The notes below the pieces were generated by a model. The model was given only the letters and a program-made list of their open reading frames with translations. It did not search any database and was not told the DNA's origin. Of a stretch of DNA of 64,000 nt, positions 21,262-33,649 are shown piece by piece; position 1 is the stretch's first letter; each line of letters begins with the position of its first letter. The stretch is from Anniella stebbinsi (Eukaryota > Chordata > Lepidosauria > Squamata > Anniellidae). A program made the position numbers and the translations under genes. The stretch is taken from assembly GCA_029215795.1 (NCBI GenBank), contig JARDYH010000002.1, positions 38,176,001-38,240,000 of the forward strand. The letters run 5' to 3'.

Positions 21262-21765
21262 GGTTGAGCTCAGCCTTCCTCAACTTGATGTCCTCCAGAT
21301 GTTTTGGACTTTAATGTTGTGTGTCAGTTAAAGGAATCAGCTGGAGAGAGGAGGCAGCTGAGCCTGGGAGTGTTGTGGGCATGACACTTCATGGAAGCAG
21401 ACAGGGACTGGCTGAGCTTCAATCCAACTGATGCCAATTGGTCATTAGTCCACATCCCATAAAAGTCTGGCCAGTGCTCAGCCAGAGTGCTGGAATTAAC
21501 GAATGTATCCTGACCATGTGGACCGGTTTCCTGACAATGCTTCAATGCCTTGCGATTACAATACTGTAATCTGGACTTCGGATGGCAACTTCGGTTTTGA
21601 CTTACGGACTGAATCACCAACTTCTGACATCTACATTCCTCAGTGGCATCTTTGAATTACAACATTTAACTCCAATCAGTTGCAAGCAACATGACCAATG
21701 GTCAGGAATACTAGAAGTTGTCGTCCAAAACAACTGGAAGGCACCATGTTGGGGAAACTTGTTAC
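21262..21765. repeat. Hairpin repeat (GGACTACAACT family) split by a solo LTR
   Basis: The left half CTTCCTCAAC..GTCCTCCAGATGTTTTGGAC ends at 21314. The right half resumes at 21665 with the complementary arm (GTTGTCGTCCAAAACAACTGG..GGCACCATGTTGGGGA). Joining the halves restores the family's usual arrangement, so it was whole before the LTR inserted. Confidence 0.75.
21315..21664 (+). mobile_element. Solo LTR, 350 bp, with 5-bp target duplication
   Basis: The segment starts TGTTGTGTGTCAG and ends GAATTACAACA, giving TG..CA with TGTTGT/ACAACA short inverted ends. It is flanked by TTTAA on both sides (21310-21314 and 21665-21669). A CCCATAAAAG TATA-like box lies near 21460. The interior has no ORF. 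It is a solo LTR left by recombination between the two LTRs of a gypsy-like element or an endogenous retrovirus; the 5-bp duplication does not decide between them. It interrupts a common hairpin repeat. Confidence 0.85.
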
Positions 21766-22100
21766 AACAGCACCTTAAAAATTTATCAATTTATTATAGC
21801 ATAAGTTTTCATGGATTAAAGTCCACTTCATCATATGCATCAAGTCCATGAAAGCTTATACTACAATGAGGAGGCAATCCAGCACATGTTAGACAGAAAA
21901 AAGTCCTGCAACTCCCAGCATACGCTAGGAATGTTGGGAATTGTAGGTCTTTTTCTGCCTAAACATACATAGGATTGTGCCCAAAATCAATTGGTCTTTA
22001 TAGTGCCGCTAGACTCTTTGGGTTTTTTTTTTGTTTCTTTGTTTGTTTATTTTTTGCTGCAACCCACCTTTAGTTTACCCTTTCTAGAAGTTGTTTCAGG

Positions 22101-22421
22101 TAGGCTGACCAGATAAAATCCAGGTCAGGGCTTATGTAACTTTAACAGTTGTAGAGAACAGTTGAATTTCAGCCAGTGTCATTTGTATGCAATTAGTTCC
22201 TGGTGATATTCCTTCTTCATCACAACAGTTAAAGTTGCATGCACTATACTAGAGTGACCATATACAAAAGAAGGCAGGGCCCCTGCAACTTTAACTGTTG
22301 TGATGACGAGGGAATTTCACCAGAAACTAATTGCATACAAATGACACTTGCTGAAATTCCCTTTTCTCTACAACTGTTAAAGTTACATGAGCCCTGACCT
22401 GGATTTTATCTGGTCAGCCTA
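22101..22421. mobile_element. hAT-type MITE, TAGGCTGACC family, copy 1
   Basis: This is a 321-bp element with ends TAGGCTGACC..GGTCAGCCTA, flanked by perfect 8-bp duplications GTTTCAGG (22093-22100 and 22422-22429), the hAT signature. The arms are long and complementary (AACTTTAACAGTTGTAGAGA; ATTTGTATGCAATTAGTTCC). The centre carries a second copy of a terminal-like sequence (AGAGTGACCATATACAAAAG). The outer end continues AGATAAAATCCAGG, the subtype shared with copy 4. Confidence 0.92.
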
Positions 22422-22429
22422 GTTTCAGG

Positions 22430-24000
22430 TAATGGATCATGTTTACCCAATTAAGGATCTCATCCTTTTAAGAACTTTTTGGAGATTTATTTTTTTGCAA
22501 TTGCACCCAAAAGAGGATTGTTATTTTTGGCTGTTTTCAACTTCTAACTTGCCCCAGTTTATAACTTGCCAAATCCCCAGATGAATATGTATATGAGCAT
22601 ATGAAAAATTTCTATGGTGCTTCCTATGTAAGCTATTAATTTGCCTTTGTTAAAGGATAGCATTTGTGCCCTGCTGCTGTAACCACACATGAAAAAACTG
22701 GCCAGCTCAATGAAGGCAGCAGCAATCAATAAAAGCTGTATGTGTAAGTCATCAATATTTATAAAGCCCAGAGATTATGGGATGGGGGAGGGGGAAAGAG
22801 TACTATGCAACAGCAAGGTATTGTCGTTAACAAAGTCTACAACTGAAATTTTCTACGTAGTTAAGGAAAGTCATTAGATCAACACTGCATGCATTAAATG
22901 ATGGTGCTTTGCATCCGACCATTACTATAACTTCGGGAGACCAATACACAGCACCATCTCTGTGAGTAGTTTGGAAAGAGCTTTTCAAAAGGCATTCTTT
23001 AATATTGTTTTGGCAATAGGCTAAAAATTCTTTATTTTTCCAGGCCTTTTAAATTAACTTATTTTAACATTTTAGAGTTCAATCCTATCCATGATTAGAC
23101 AGAAAAAGTCCTACAACTCCCAGCATTCCCCAGTCACCTGTCTAAATGTGTATAGAATTGTTGTCAGGGATGAAAAAAATTCAATCTGCAGAAGAGCCTG
23201 GAAAGTAAAAATGACATCATCTGCAGGTGTTGCAGATATGCAGAGGGAGCCAAACCAAGAAAGATAAAGAGTGAAGATAGTCTTAATTGCTTGATTAGCT
23301 GATGCAATGTGTGTGCAAGAGGCTGTAAAAATGTATAAATATGTAAAAAACAGTGTTGGGGTTGTGTAGGAGGAATGTTATACCGGAGGTGCTGTGTTTT
23401 TCTACTAAAAAATCATTTGAAAGACTTCAACGTGTGTGTGAATTATTCCTTCTTGGTTGCTATCTGGAGAGAGAGCAAGTGGAGACTGGACATTGGATTT
23501 CTAACAGAAAATCTGCTGTTTAGAGAAGTTTTTCCCTTTCGCTCCTTAACAATTGTATCTCTACATTTCACAGGGAATTAAGGATGGAGGCATTTAGCTC
23601 TATGAGGATTATCTTGTGGCTCTCTGCAAACTATGAGAATTGTGTTAATCTCTGCTTTGGACCAATGGTCTGACTCAGTACAAGGCAGCTTCCTGTGTTC
23701 CTAACCTACATAATCCAGGCCGCTACAACTCTCATCATCTCAAACCAGCTTGGCCTAACAAATACAACAGAAGGAGAACCCTTTTAAAACAGAATGTATA
23801 AAACGTATTATTTCAGAAAAATGATGTCAAAATTTCCCATGTATGAACTAATTGGTGTCAAGGCAAATTTAAAAATTGCAAACATTCAGGATTACATCAG
23901 CATTATAAAAGAATAGTCCAGGAATTTCATTCCATAATGGGTTTCTAGTACGTAAAAAAAGATGTAGTAAGCAGGACTGCACTGAATATTTGGAGACAAT
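22430..24000. other. Intergenic, no gene recognised
   Basis: Positions 23085-23165 share a hairpin phrase (AGACAGAAAAAGTCCTACAA and CTCCCAGCATTCC) with 21885-21965. A CR1-like 3' end (TGGTCTGACTCAGTACAAGG, CAGCTTCCTGTGTTCC) is at about 23650-23705. Nothing else is supported. Confidence 0.45.
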
Positions 24001-24221
24001 GGCCGGATCTACACCAAGCAGGATATAGCACTATGGAAGTGGTATATAAAAGGCAGGAACCACACCAAGCAGGATATAGCGATATGAAAGCAGTATATGG
24101 TATGTGTCATGGGCCCCAACAGTTGTCAGTGCCTTCAATACCGCTATAAAGCAGTAGCATGGCTCCTGCCTTTTATATACCACTTTCATAGTGCTATATC
24201 CTGCTTAGTGTAGATCTGGCT
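24001..24221. mobile_element. Foldback MITE, AAGCAGGATATAGC family, copy 2
   Basis: The left arm runs CCGGATCTACACCAAGCAGG, ATATAGCACTATGG and AAGTGGTATATAAAAGGC. The right arm is its near-perfect reverse complement, ending GTGTAGATCTGGCT. AAT on both sides could be a 3-bp duplication. It is homologous to 10692-10913. Confidence 0.75.
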
Positions 24222-24652
24222 AATATTTTTGGCATGAAAGGGGGGCTTGGAAGGGGCTGAAATATTTCCTGGAAGACCCCCCCCCCCATGCTTAACCTTT
24301 TCATGCTTGCTTGCTGCTGTTTGCCTCAAGGTTTCACCATATTTAGCATTCTAGAAAGAAGCAAAGGGACCTTACTCAAAGCTAGGAAAGAGACATGAAT
24401 AGCAGCTTTATGTCTATCCTATTTTTTCAGTTATCATGGCCCTATCTGTGTGGTGCTCTGAACAATACATTTTGAAGGGGGCAGTGTGAAAAGGGCACTT
24501 GAGGGAATGGGTGAAAAGGTTTGTTTGCATTTACTGAGAAGGGGCAGAGGATGCTTGAGTTGGGTAGAGGAGCAGACAGACACCCATGTCCTCAGGTGGA
24601 AGAAACTAGGTGACTTGAAAAGGGCACTTTAGTGGGTGGATATGGTGGTGTG

Positions 24653-24972
24653 TAGGCTGACCATATGAAAAGGAGGACAGGGCTCATGTAACTTTAACAG
24701 TTGTAGAGAAAAGTGAATTTCAGCCAGTGACATTTGTATGCAATTAGTCTCTGGTGAAATTCCCTCTTCATCACGACAGTTAAAGGTGCAGGCACTATAC
24801 TAGAGTGACCATATACAAAAGAAGGCAGGGCCCCTGCAACTTTAACTGTTGTGATGAAGAGGGAATTTCACCAGGAACTAATTGCATACAAATGACACCG
24901 GCTGATATTCCCTTTTCTCTACAACCGTTAAATTTACATGAGCCCTGTCCTCCTTTTCATATGGTCAGCCTA
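24653..24972. mobile_element. hAT-type MITE, TAGGCTGACC family, copy 2
   Basis: A 320-bp element with ends TAGGCTGACC/GGTCAGCCTA and a perfect 8-bp duplication GTGGTGTG (24645-24652 and 24973-24980). The outer end reads ATATGAAAAGGAGGACAGGG, the other terminal subtype, shared with copy 3. The interior is collinear with copy 1. Confidence 0.92.
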
Positions 24973-24980
24973 GTGGTGTG

Positions 24981-26624
24981 GAGTTTTTGTTCACTGATGG
25001 GAAATTCATGGGTGCTTGCAGGGGGAGGTGGGAAGGATTTCCCTACTATTTCACATATTTAAAATATCCAGAAGCCAACTTTCCTCCTCCTCCAAGGTTA
25101 CCAGAAAATCTAACCTAAGAAAAATGCCCTCTCAGTCCCAAACATCCTTGATTGATCAGCCTCTGAGCATAACCATATGCAGGGCGTTTGTATTACCGTT
25201 AATTAAAAAAAAACATTTTGGCCCTTGTACTGAAAGAGGCTCGAAATTCTTGTCCTGTCTTAAATCCATCTTCAGTGAAAGAGGAGATTAAAAAAAGCTT
25301 TAGAGCCCTGAAAAACAAGCAGACACTGGTAAGAAACAAGCAGTGCAGGCAGTTAGTCACTGTGTACTGTATGTATACTAAGATGAGGTCATTTGGGAAG
25401 TGCCAGTTGGTGACAGAATGGCCTAACTGCAGCTGTAAATGTCAACAAGCAACATCCATGAGTGCCTCTAGTATCGCCTTTCCCAACCTGGTTCCCTCCA
25501 GATGTGTTGGGCTGTAGTTTCCACCATTTCCTGCTAGCATGGCTATGCTGACTGGGAATGATGGGAGTTTCAGCCCAGCACTTCTGGAAGGCACCAGCTT
25601 GGAGAAGGCTGCTCTTGTGAAAACCAAAACCAGGTTCCAAACTTCCAGGTTCTCCAGAGAGGCGATAGCAGCTTTTGGTTTTGCCACATCACAAGCTGTT
25701 GCTTTTGAAATTGGGTGAGCACCCAAAAGGATTTTTGACATGGCATCAAAGTCTGCTGCTTGATGGGGTTCTAAAAAAAATCCCTGCCCAAATCTCTCAG
25801 GGAAGAGGCAAATCAACCTATTAATTTCTCCTTCCTATTTTGTTGGGTCGAATTTAATCTTTGTTGTTCCTGTTGTTCACATTCTCTAGCTCAGGTCCAG
25901 ATTCATTGCTTGCAAGGGAGGGGCATGACATCAAGGGGAGGATGGTGCAAGAAACCATCCATTTATGAAACAAAGTAAGGGATTCTTTTGCACAGAAATA
26001 ACCAAGACAAGGGCTCAATTTGCAGAATGGTAAATGCACAAAGTAAGGCACTCGGAGATCAGATGGAAGAGAGACCAGAGTCAAAGCAGAATTAGGAGCT
26101 CTGATTATTTCATGGGTGAGGGTAGATTCCTAAGAGGCAAAGGGATACTTGCTTAATGGAATACTACTAACATTGCAGCGCTGGCACCCTCTTGTGGTAC
26201 AGACATGTCAGCGAAACAACAAGCCCCTCTACACAATATTCATCAAAATCGGGAAGCTGGATTGTTGGCTGATTATAACAAAATCTACAGGGTCGGTGAA
26301 GTAATACTTTTGAGGCCCAGCCAATGTTCACAATGCAGTATGCAAGTTTTCAGGCAACACAGAATGCTTCCTCAGAGTGACTGTTAAAGAGAAAAAAGGA
26401 GACAAACATACATCTGTAAGGAAATACTCTGCTTGATTTTTATTAGTGAGTTTTCAGAGGATGCACAAGCAGAATGAAAGGCAGCTCTTCTAAGGGCGTT
26501 AGAAGAACCTATGATATCATAATCAAAAAAGATGAACAGTGCACCCATTGGATATGGAGGCCGTTGCCATGACATGTCTTTGGTTTTGGAATAATGTGAA
26601 TATAGCACCCTTCCCAAACTTACT
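24981..26624. other. Intergenic with a hairpin repeat
   Basis: Positions 25470-25615 are a copy of the GGACTACAACT-type hairpin repeat (CTTTCCCAACCTGG..CTGTAGTTTCC..GGAGTTTCAG..GGCACCAGCTTGG). No other feature is supported. Confidence 0.5.
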
Positions 26625-26735
26625 GCTCTATCCATTGTATTGCTATAATTCCCAGCCAGCATGGCCAGTTATGGGAATTGCAGTCCAACACATCTGAAGA
26701 GCAGCAGGTTGGAAAGGCTGGAATATAGGATTGCT
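26625..26735. repeat. Hairpin repeat copy
   Basis: The arms ATAATTCCCAGCCAGCATGG and GGGAATTGCAGTCCAACACA belong to the family described at 9935-10020. Confidence 0.55.
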
Positions 26736-26825
26736 CTGTCTGGTCACCCAGGAAAGTTCAAATTTCCATTTGTCAATATAAACAAAGAAACAGGCCCAGG
26801 GATGACTTGCAGAGATGCTGGCGAT

Positions 26826-26870
26826 AAAAAAGAAAGAAAGAAAGAAGAAAGAAAGAAAGAAAGAAAGGAA
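26826..26870. repeat. (GAAA)n microsatellite
   Basis: About 45 bp of AAAG/GAAA units with one AAG interruption. Confidence 0.95.
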
Positions 26871-27588
26871 TACAGTTGTGTTGCCATCATAAGTAGTGTG
26901 CATATACACTCAACACACAATTAAAATCAGCTCAGATGGCAGCTCTTTCTAGCTGTCAATTAGCCCTTTCTTGGTCTGTGTGTTAGAATTAAAAAGCAAA
27001 GCCCCAAGGGTTGCTAACAGCTGTTTCCTAATGAAAACGAGGACCCTAAATGAGAGAGGATGGGAACAAAAGGAAAACATGCAGCTGTGGAAGCCTATTT
27101 TCCCCCTCAAGTATATTGTAAATCGAATGATGTGTTGCGTAGGCACATCTAGCTGATAAAGACAAAGGACCTCGTTTTTGATAAATGCTGCTAACAGCTT
27201 GTTCGCCCAAGCCTGCCAGCATGTCCCCCTTTTCTGAGACAGAAGTAGTTCAAAAGAAACTTAAGCACAGGGAACCATTACTGGTTGGTTTGTGTTTGCT
27301 TTCCCTTCAGATACAGGCTCAGCTCTTCTTAAACATATTCTGGTATATAAACCCTATCTTCCTCTCACACCTTTTAAGCAACCATGTTTTCTGTATGTTT
27401 TCAAATCTATCTGCCCCTCCCATAATATACTAGTAATCCAGTAAAGATAGCAGAAAATAATGCAAACTTAAAAATCATTGCAACAGAATTTATTTTTTGA
27501 CAGAACTTTTTTTTTAGAGAGACTAGCAGTAGAAACAATATACTAAGAATTGCACTGTCCAGCTCGATGCCAAATCTGCTTGTTTTTT

Positions 27589-27839
27589 GGGGCCTGTTCA
27601 GAAGACACCTTAAACCCTGCTGATTAAGGCTTTTGGTTAAGCTGGTTTAAGATGGCCTGGGCAATGCGTTTTGCTAAACCCTGATCACTCACTAACCACA
27701 GTTGGGTCATCTGTAGCAAGTTTAGTGGCTCTAACCATGGCTTAAAGTGTTTTATGCAACAGCACAGCTTGTGGTTAGTGCTAAACCCAGAGAACCACAG
27801 TTTTGCTAACCACAGAGCCTGAAGTGTCTGAACAGGCCC
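27589..27839. mobile_element. hAT-like MITE (GGCCTGTTCAGA ends)
   Basis: About 250 bp bounded by GGGCCTGTTCAGAAGACACC and its imperfect complement GTGTCTGAACAGGCCC. AACCACAG / CTGTGGTTA-type motifs repeat inside, typical of squamate non-autonomous hAT elements. No clean 8-bp duplication was found. Confidence 0.65.
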
Positions 27840-27916
27840 TTTCTCATCTTTTCATCCCCAGTTGTTAGGCTAGCCTTATCACAGGATGGATGGGGTGACC
27901 ATTCCAGGCACTATAC

Positions 27917-28236
27917 TAGGCCGACCATATGAAAAGGAGGACAGGGCTCATGTAACTTTAACAGTTGTAGAGAAAAGGGAATTTCAGCCAGTGTCATTTG
28001 TATGCAATTAGTCCCTGGTGAAATTCCCTCTTCATCACAACAGTTAAAGTTGCAGGCACTATACTAGAGTGACCATATACAAAAGAAGGCAGGGCCCCTG
28101 CAACTTTAACTGTTGTGATGACGAGGGAATTTCACCAGGAACTCATTGCATACAAATGACACTGGTTGAAATTCCCTTTTCTCTACAACTCTTAAAGTTA
28201 CATGAGTCCTGTCCTCCTTTTCATATGGTCAGCCTA
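27917..28236. mobile_element. hAT-type MITE, TAGGCTGACC family, copy 3
   Basis: A 320-bp copy with outer end GACCATATGAAAAGGAGGAC, like copy 2. Unlike the other three, no perfect 8-bp duplication flanks it. The left flank GGCACTATAC matches the element's own internal sequence, suggesting insertion into, or rearrangement with, another copy. Confidence 0.85.
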
Positions 28237-31050
28237 CTATAGGCCTCCCTCCTTTTGTGTTTTCAAAGACCCCATATGGTTGCTGAAGCATCTTCCCTGT
28301 CTCTGGGAATAGGGGGAGGATGGGGCATGCTCTATTCAAGCAGGAAGTGACCCGTTTCCACTTCCTCTTGGATTGGATCATAGCTGTTCTGAGAGATTGG
28401 GAAGAAGCTTCTGTAGACAGTACAGCGATTTCGAAGACCTCACTCTACACAAGCCTATGACTGTCTCCTTGAAAGTAAGTCCCACTTTACTCAACAGACC
28501 TTAATCCTATGCATAAAATTGCAGCCACAGTTAACTGAAGGGGTGGGCAACAAAGAGGAGCAGCCAGACAAATGTGAGAGCAGTAGGGGGAAGGTGTGTG
28601 TGTGTAAGAGAGAGAGAGGGGGGGGCTGCATAGAGCGAATGAGTGTGGGCTAGAGTTGGAGATGTTCATCAGCTCACAAGCTTATCAGTATGCACCCATC
28701 GTGATGATCGACCAACCACTGTGGTGGAAATAGTCTTTTCTGTAGGAGTGGACTCATGACAAATGTTCTGAACTTTGGTGACTTTAATATTCTTGGGGTC
28801 ATGTATTGGATGGATCTGGACTGCATGAAGTAATGGAACATATTTATGCAGGAAATGCTGTGCTATACCTTCTAATGAGAAATGCAATTTCATATTAGAT
28901 CTCTTAATATAATTGACTCAGCCCTTCATGCTTTAGTAAAGTATAACATGTTCAAATTTGAAGACTTCTCAGATGGTGACTGATGAGAGTTGTAGTTGAA
29001 TATATCTGGAGCATGCCTGATAGGGTCTCAAGCTGGAATTTCTCTCAGTCCAAGCTATGCTACCCAAAATCCTTTAGCTGGAGATGGGACCTTAAACATA
29101 GAAAGTATATGCTTCACCACTGAGCTACCTTGCTAGTCATGTAAAGTTCTATTATGAATGAAGTGCTCTGCACCCCCCCCCCCCATTTTATTGAGAATGT
29201 GAAGATTGCTTTTTCAGGAGGACAGGTTGAATTTTGCAGTTCCCATGAGGGGATGCACAGAATTCTTCCTGGATGATCAACTACTAATCTAGATGATCAA
29301 CTGATATTTGTGTGGTGCAGATTCCTCACCAGGGGGAAATTCCCAGTGAATATAAACCTTGCAATCCAGGCAGACAGAAATCCAGATTATTTCTATTGCA
29401 GGCTAAGTATGGGAAAATCCTTTACATCAGAAGTGGGCACCACACACTCTTCTTCTGTGTCGCCCCCAGCATGTTCACCACTGAAATTGTATGTGCCATG
29501 CAAAAAATAAATAAAAAACCACTGGTTTGCTGCCAAATTTGGCAGCAAACTCCTACAAATCCTGAAAAGGGACAAATTTTGCTTGTTTTCAAGATTTGTC
29601 CTTTTCAAGGTCCTAGAACAGGTCACCAAGTCAGCTACTTTTTCGCTGCACCCACGTTGCCAGATTTGCCAGCACAGCAGTCCCCAGATCCCCCCAAATT
29701 CCCCACCCGTTTTACATCCTGACCCTTTGAGATAGATCACTAACAGTGCAGCCATATACATGTTTACGCTGAAGTACGGGTAAGCCTCATTGAATTCTGT
29801 AGGATTTACACCCAAGTAAGTGAAATGGGATTGCAGCCTAAATATTTGCATTTTACAAATGGGGAACAGAGTCAGAGTCTGAGAATGAACAGCTGGACAG
29901 CTAATAATGGAACAAGGATTTGCGCACCAATGTGTAAAAGCTGCTCTGCATCTCATATTCACTTTATGCAAATTTTATTTGTTGCAGCCAAACCATTTTT
30001 TCCCCCTGCTGTAAACAGATAAATCTGGCTGGATACTTGGGAGTTACATGCTGGGGAGACTTGATTGAAGATGGTTCTCCCACATGTCAACTGTATGTTT
30101 ACAGACATGATTTTGCCATTCACACGTTATATGTTTAATGTGGGAAACACCGGTGTAACATCATTGTGGCCAGGGTATACATAATTGCCAACTAGTGTCT
30201 CCAAATCCAGTGCACTACTGATGTTACTTTGGACCCTGATGTACTAATGCTGTTATTATCTACATATGAGTTAGGCTCACTTCAAGCAAAGGACTTTTCT
30301 TTGTCTTTTTAGGCTGCATGAAGTTGATTTAACAATGCAGATACGGGCAGCAATAGACATGTTTACAATTCTTGCTGTTTCTCCAGGAGAAACATACTGA
30401 CATGCAGCAGTTAGCGGCGCTCAGTGGGGGGAAAAGTGAAAACCAAGAGCATGGAGAGACGTGAAATTGGAAAGGAATTGGAAAACATGATCAGAGAAGC
30501 TAAATTAGAAAAAAATCATCTTTTTAAAAAATTCAATTTCATAGCAAGTTGTCTTTAGTTTCGCAGAATGCACCAAAGTGTGGTGGAAAATAGGGAGCCT
30601 GAATCAATCTAGACGCAAGTACTACACAGTATGGAAGTCGCTGAAGTTGGACTAATGTATTTAATTACAAAATGCTGAGGAATCGGTGTGAATTCTCCCA
30701 ACTATCTGGATGCATCAGAGATGGAAATAAGATTCCAAAACAATGGGAACAGTGGAGGAAAAAATAGAATTCATTTACACAACCTGCTTTGGGCAACCGC
30801 AGGATACCAATCAAGAAGCGAAGAATGCTTCACACAGTTGGATATGTATGAATTAGCCTAAGAAGATTGAAACTTTTGCCCCTTGTTGATACAGGTTAAC
30901 TACAGGCGTGAAGGTAATGCAGTGCAAAGCCTCTGTACAAGGTGTGACCCTCTTATGTTTGATGTAGTGATGCAAAACTATTTTTTTCAGAAAAAGCAAA
31001 GTCAGCCATGCTGGTCCATTAAAAAAAATGCCGAATTCCATATTCATGGA
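28237..31050. other. Intergenic, no gene recognised
   Basis: A hairpin repeat of the type AGTAAGTCCCATTG..GGGATTGCAGCC is at 29735-29845, with a partial copy near 28465-28530. A 12-C run lies at about 29171. The open frames at 29312-29722 and 30883-31233 show no family features. Confidence 0.45.
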
Positions 31051-31054
31051 AATA

Positions 31055-31440
31055 CCATCAGAACAGGGGTGGGGAACCTTAGACCTGGCCCCCCAGATCT
31101 TACCCTCCTGGGATCCCAAAATGGCCCTTGGAAGTTCCCTAGATGGCTATACAACTTTCACTTGACTTCACCGCCAACCACCAATCACTTGGTGGTTTTC
31201 TGGCTTTTGTACAGTCCCACCTCCCCATTCTAATACACTGAAAGCCTCTCCTAAGGTTTAGTTACTGGCAGTAAGAGCTTTAAGCTAAAATATACTGGTA
31301 TTTTTGTATGTTGTCCCACCTCTTCTGTCTTTGGCCCTGCTTCCTTTGCCTTTTGTTCTGCCCACCACTAGAATGAGTTCCCCAAGAACTTCTCCGAAAT
31401 TGAATTTGGCTCTCAGGCTGAAAGAGATTCAACACCCCTT
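31055..31440 (+). repeat. Repeat family with GGGGTGGGGAACC start, copy 1
   Basis: This copy begins CAGGGGTGGGGAACCTTAGA and includes AATCACTTGGTGGTTTTCTG. A reverse-oriented relative lies at 32250-32420. It is probably a non-autonomous DNA transposon; the class is unresolved. Confidence 0.5.
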
Positions 31441-31577
31441 TGCTAAAGTGTGCCACTGAACATGTGCAGATTGCTTTTCCTCTTTGCTATGAAGCTATAG
31501 CCAATTGCCATAAACCCCAGATTAAGGGATAGAACTTCTTGGTCCGACAGTGTCATTTCTAAATGGGCTAAGACAGT

Positions 31578-31635
31578 TCCTCTTGTGGACTAGATGGACC
31601 CTTGGTCTGATCCAGCATGGCTCTTCTTATATTTA
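31578..31635 (+). repeat. CR1-like LINE 3' end
   Basis: GGACTAGATGGACCCTTGGT and CTGATCCAGCATGGCTCTTC are the typical 3'-terminal wording of squamate CR1 elements. Confidence 0.7.
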
Positions 31636-32249
31636 CAAATTATATACTACATTGCCCCATAAGAAACATGTAGAGCAGACAATTCCTAAGGTGCTTACAG
31701 GGAAGGATGAGTCACAAATAGAAGAGGCAGCTAGCAGAGAACCACCTAGCTGGGATAAAAGCCATGAAGAATGTGTGTACTTTTGGGGAACTGTTGTCTT
31801 CAGTTATGGGGGTGGGGGAAGGTTCTTGACTGAAGCAGCATACCATCCTAAAAGCTATTTGAGAAAAACATGAAATATCAATAACACCTAATGCTGCTTT
31901 GAATCTTCCTGAAGAAATAGACTATAAATTCTGCCTATTTGGAACCAAGCGAAGCAACAGACTTTGTCAACTGGCCATGTATTGGAAGTCAACAGATGAT
32001 TGCATGTATGGGTATTTCACATATCAAGGTAGCACAAGAACATAGAATGAGTAGTTCGTAAGAGTGCAGAAATACAGAATTGCTAATGAGAGTGTATTTT
32101 TTCAGTTTCTTACTGCATCATGGGTTTCATATTATTCTCAAAATGGTGGGCTGAAATATTGCGAGAATAGAAACATCAATGCTTGTTGATGTAAAGAATG
32201 AAAATGTTCCAGATCCCTTCATGGATGAACATGTGGTGAAGTAAGCTTT

Positions 32250-32420
32250 AGGGCAGGCATTCCAATTTTTTAGAATGGGGGGGGGGGGTTGTGGGAGCCA
32301 GGAAACCCCCAAATGATTAGTGGGCAGGGGAAGGGGGCATGGGGTGAACATCCAAGGGCTGGATTGGGATCCCAAGTGGGCCAGATATGGCCACAGCCCT
32401 GAGGGTCAACACTCCTACTT
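32250..32420 (-). repeat. Repeat family with GGGGTGGGGAACC start, copy 2 (reverse)
   Basis: GGGAGCCAGGAAACCCCCAA, ATGATTAGTGGGCAGG and CAGCCCTGAGGGTCAA are in reverse order and orientation relative to 31055-31440. Confidence 0.5.
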
Positions 32421-32579
32421 TAGCACATGGAGAAATAGACACAAATAATCCATTCTTAAAAGTGAAAAAAGAATGATTGCAAAAAAAATGAAAGTTGTCA
32501 ATTTTCATCTGGCACCTATATTGCTTTCTTTTCGGCATCAGGCAAAGCCCTTTGGTTTCTCCCAAGCATTTTAGAGACC

Positions 32580-32735
32580 TAGTCCTGGGTTATTATGGAT
32601 GTTTTATCAATTTTAACTGGTTTTAAAATGGCGTTTTAGTTTTTTAACTGGTTGTAATCTGCCCAGAGAATATTAGTTATTGAGTGGATTAGAAATGTAC
32701 TTACTACTACTACTACTACTACTAATAATAATAAT
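32580..32735 (+). mobile_element. L2-like 3' tail with (ACT)n and (AAT)n
   Basis: TTTTAACTGGTTTTAAAATG, then GTAATCTGCCCAGAGAATAT, a 3'-terminal phrase equivalent to the CCGCCCAGAGAG of the L2 at 57681, then trinucleotide repeats. Confidence 0.65.
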
Positions 32736-33274
32736 AAAACAAAAATTGTGCAGTCCCAAAGTAAGCAATGCCTTTTGAAACAAGCTGCTGTTCTGTCACT
32801 TGAACATATAGCTGTCAATGTAAGGTGACCTTTTAAAACATTATGATTATGCCAAGCATTATCAGTTACCGTCTAACATTGTAGCGCTAAAGATCAAATC
32901 AGCTAACAAATGTTTCTATAAAGTACACAAATGTTTCATGGCCTTTTAAACACATCAGAATAGAATGTTCTTCGTCAGCTAATTACTGCAGTGTAGACAA
33001 TGCAAAGGAAGGATTATTGGAAGGGGAAGAGAAGATTTGTTTATTATTTTTTTAGTTTGACGTCATGTTCCTTAGAACATCAAACAGAAACAGATACTTT
33101 AATTTGCTCATAAACAGATCAACTGTAGTCTCCATGACTGTTATGAGAATTGTCAGCCAACTACAACACAAACTTTGCGGCTGAAACTTCCTCTCCGGAT
33201 ATATATCTCCGAATATATTTTTTAAAGATAGTATATGATACAATCATATATCATATATATGACTATTCAGACAT

Positions 33275-33308
33275 TACATCCCACTGAGTTCAGTGAGGCT
33301 TACTCCCA
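33275..33308. repeat. Left half of an AGTAAGTCCCATTG-type hairpin repeat
   Basis: CATCCCACTGAGTTCAGTGA followed by GGCTTACTCCCA. The expected continuation GGTAAGTGG is found after the inserted element, at 33641. Confidence 0.65.
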
Positions 33309-33637
33309 GGTCCCCTCTACAAGGATTCGCTTTTGCGCCTGGTTAGGCGATTATGCGCATAATCGCTGAAGCGCATTTACGCCTAATACCTCTGCACGAG
33401 AGGCGGCAAAGCGCATTAAGGGATGACCAAAATGCGCTTTACAAGTAGTTAATTCACGTAGGCAAAATGCACTTTAACGGCCGGAGCAAAATAAAACTCG
33501 CTGTTTAACGCGCATTCAATAATGCGAATAATCGGAGAGATAACGTGCCTCTACGCCCGATTTGCGCTCCATTCTTGTAGAGGTAAAATTTTTAAAGTGC
33601 CTTGAAAGAGCATTAAACCTCTCTTGTAGAGGCAGCC
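33309..33637 (-). mobile_element. Harbinger-like MITE, copy 2
   Basis: A 329-bp element homologous to 5147-5501 in the opposite orientation: ATTATGCGCATAATCGC, TTTAACGGCCGGAGCAAAAT and AAACTCGCTGTTTAACGCGC are shared. The ends pair as GGTCCCCTCTACAAG / CTTGTAGAGGCAGCC. The 3-bp CCA on both sides (33306-33308, 33638-33640) and the reconstituted target support a real insertion. Confidence 0.75.
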
Positions 33638-33649
33638 CCAGGTAAGTGG

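Noticed and set aside
26643..26909. Open frame rich in Phe/Leu/Ser on the minus strand
   Set aside because: Produced by the (GAAA)n microsatellite.
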